Assembly: GCF_000325665.1 (NCBI RefSeq) | Contig: NC_019908.1 | Location: forward strand, 1,054,001 to 1,118,000 | Direction of reading: 5' to 3' | Length of the DNA: 64,000 nt | From: Brachyspira pilosicoli P43/6/78 | GTDB lineage: Bacteria; Spirochaetota; Brachyspiria; Brachyspirales; Brachyspiraceae | Position numbers and translations under genes: made by a program | The notes under the pieces: generated by a model | What the model was told of the DNA's origin: nothing | The model's database searches: none | Seen by the model: only the letters and a program-made list of their open reading frames with translations | Shown: positions 63,385 through 64,000 of the stretch, one piece after another | Layout: each line of letters opens with the position of its first letter | How positions within the stretch are numbered: position 1 is the stretch's first letter

Positions 63385-64000
63385 ATGAAACATTTAATAA
63401 TTTTAGCACTCTCTATTTTTATTATATCATGCGGAGGCAATACAGAAACAAATAATAAAACAGAGCCTGCAACACTTACTATAGACTTTAAGGCTATATT
63501 TGGTGATAAAGCAAATGATGATAATACTATAATGGAAAACTCATATTTAAAAGTTACAGGAAGTTATGGGGATATTGATGCTAAAGTAGATGCTGTTACA
63601 GGAGCTTCAACACCTACAGGAGCTACAAAATCTTGGGATTCATATAGATATCAAAATAAACAATTTGCTAACAATAAAATTGAAAGAGGATTAGGTTTCT
63701 TTGTATTATATGGGGTATCACCATCTAAAACATATAACTTTGACGGTATGACAGGAACTGGTATATCACAAAAAACTTTAGACGGCACTAATGGACCAAA
63801 AGTTACAGGAACAGGCGTTACAAAAGATGAAACTGGTGTTATCACTATCAGATATGCACATGCAGGAGGTCCTACTGTTTATCCTTGGGCTTATGAATTA
63901 AAATCAGACACTAATGGAATATTTAAAATTGGTTATGGTTTAGAAAACAACAAAATGAGTAAATTACAAATTTCTAATGATATTGATTTTGCAAATATAG
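63385..64000 (+). CDS. Lipoprotein, cut off by the window end
   Basis: The ATG at 63385 has AAGGA 8 bases upstream and opens a frame with no stop through base 64000 (205 codons seen). The signal peptide ends in the lipobox IISCGG. The mature part has YLKVTGSYGDIDAKVDAVTG, ASTPTGATKSWDSYRYQNKQ and repeated Gly/Thr-rich strands (TGTGISQKTLDGTNGPKVTG). The DAVTGAST segment recalls both FMN_bind and DUF2271-type proteins, but neither match is firm. It is probably a periplasmic or surface beta-rich protein. The C-terminal end is not visible. Confidence 0.75.
   Translation, partial: MKHLIILALSIFIISCGGNTETNNKTEPATLTIDFKAIFGDKANDDNTIMENSYLKVTGSYGDIDAKVDAVTGASTPTGATKSWDSYRYQNKQFANNKIERGLGFFVLYGVSPSKTYNFDGMTGTGISQKTLDGTNGPKVTGTGVTKDETGVITIRYAHAGGPTVYPWAYELKSDTNGIFKIGYGLENNKMSKLQISNDIDFANI

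Overview
The window reads as a chromosomal segment of a strongly AT-rich, anaerobic spirochaete, most likely Brachyspira. The grounds are the codon and base bias, the FlgG-type flagellar rod gene, the full set of [FeFe]-hydrogenase maturases, the many lipoproteins with an 'ISC' lipobox, and ankyrin and TPR proteins. This is a judgement by eye; no database was searched. No tRNA, rRNA, CRISPR array, prophage or transposase gene was seen.

Layout. 1-2.2 kb: 3' end of GTP-dependent PEP carboxykinase and a convergent peptide-binding lipoprotein. 2.4-6.9 kb: hydrogenase maturation cluster (TM1266-like regulator, hydG, hydF, hydE), interrupted between hydG and hydF by a GC-rich intergenic repeat. 6.9-11.7 kb: YqfO-like protein and GNAT acetyltransferase, a MATE exporter, a DJ-1-like protein without its cysteine, and glycogen synthase. 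11.7-18.1 kb: an accessory block on the minus strand with a decayed uracil-DNA-glycosylase-superfamily gene and three neighbouring lipoprotein genes, one carrying ankyrin repeats and two being long paralogues (one with an in-frame stop). They share a nearly identical leader and signal-peptide sequence. 18.5-21.3 kb: AbgT transporter and peptidase T. 21.4-23.7 kb: ankyrin protein and a frameshifted membrane protein. 24-32 kb: penicillin-binding protein 1C, a FecR-domain protein, TetR regulator plus ComEC-like channel, an FMN-binding protein and a propeller-like protein. 32-37 kb: RluA, dCTP deaminase, Pgi, FlgG and a lytic transglycosylase. 37-43 kb: a large TPR protein, an 866-residue solute-binding lipoprotein whose halves appear in swapped order, and small proteins. 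43-53 kb: CTP synthase, prephenate dehydrogenase, an NYN-domain protein, a frameshifted glycosyltransferase, a flavin reductase-rubredoxin fusion, the znuACB zinc-uptake operon and LepA. 53-64 kb: a B3/B4 protein, a frameshifted radical-SAM/DUF2344 protein, a methyltransferase with GalM, GlyS, a MarR-YczE operon, a PepSY-like protein and a truncated lipoprotein.

Two themes go beyond ordinary annotation. First, a family of GC-rich, hairpin-forming intergenic repeats occurs at least five times, mostly where genes converge, plus one possible remnant. All share a GTTCTTTTAT-type stem. Second, many reading frames are broken. Six separate breaks (three in one gene) are each repaired by removing one A or T from a homopolymer run, and two more genes are interrupted by an in-frame TAA. 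The homopolymer events could be sequencing errors, slippage mutations or phase variation, and need read-level checking.

Regulation is visible in several places: near-consensus TTGACA/TATAAT promoters, a perfect 15-bp inverted repeat over the znu promoter, a perfect 14-bp inverted repeat bracketing the tetR promoter, and a 9-bp inverted repeat over the marR promoter.
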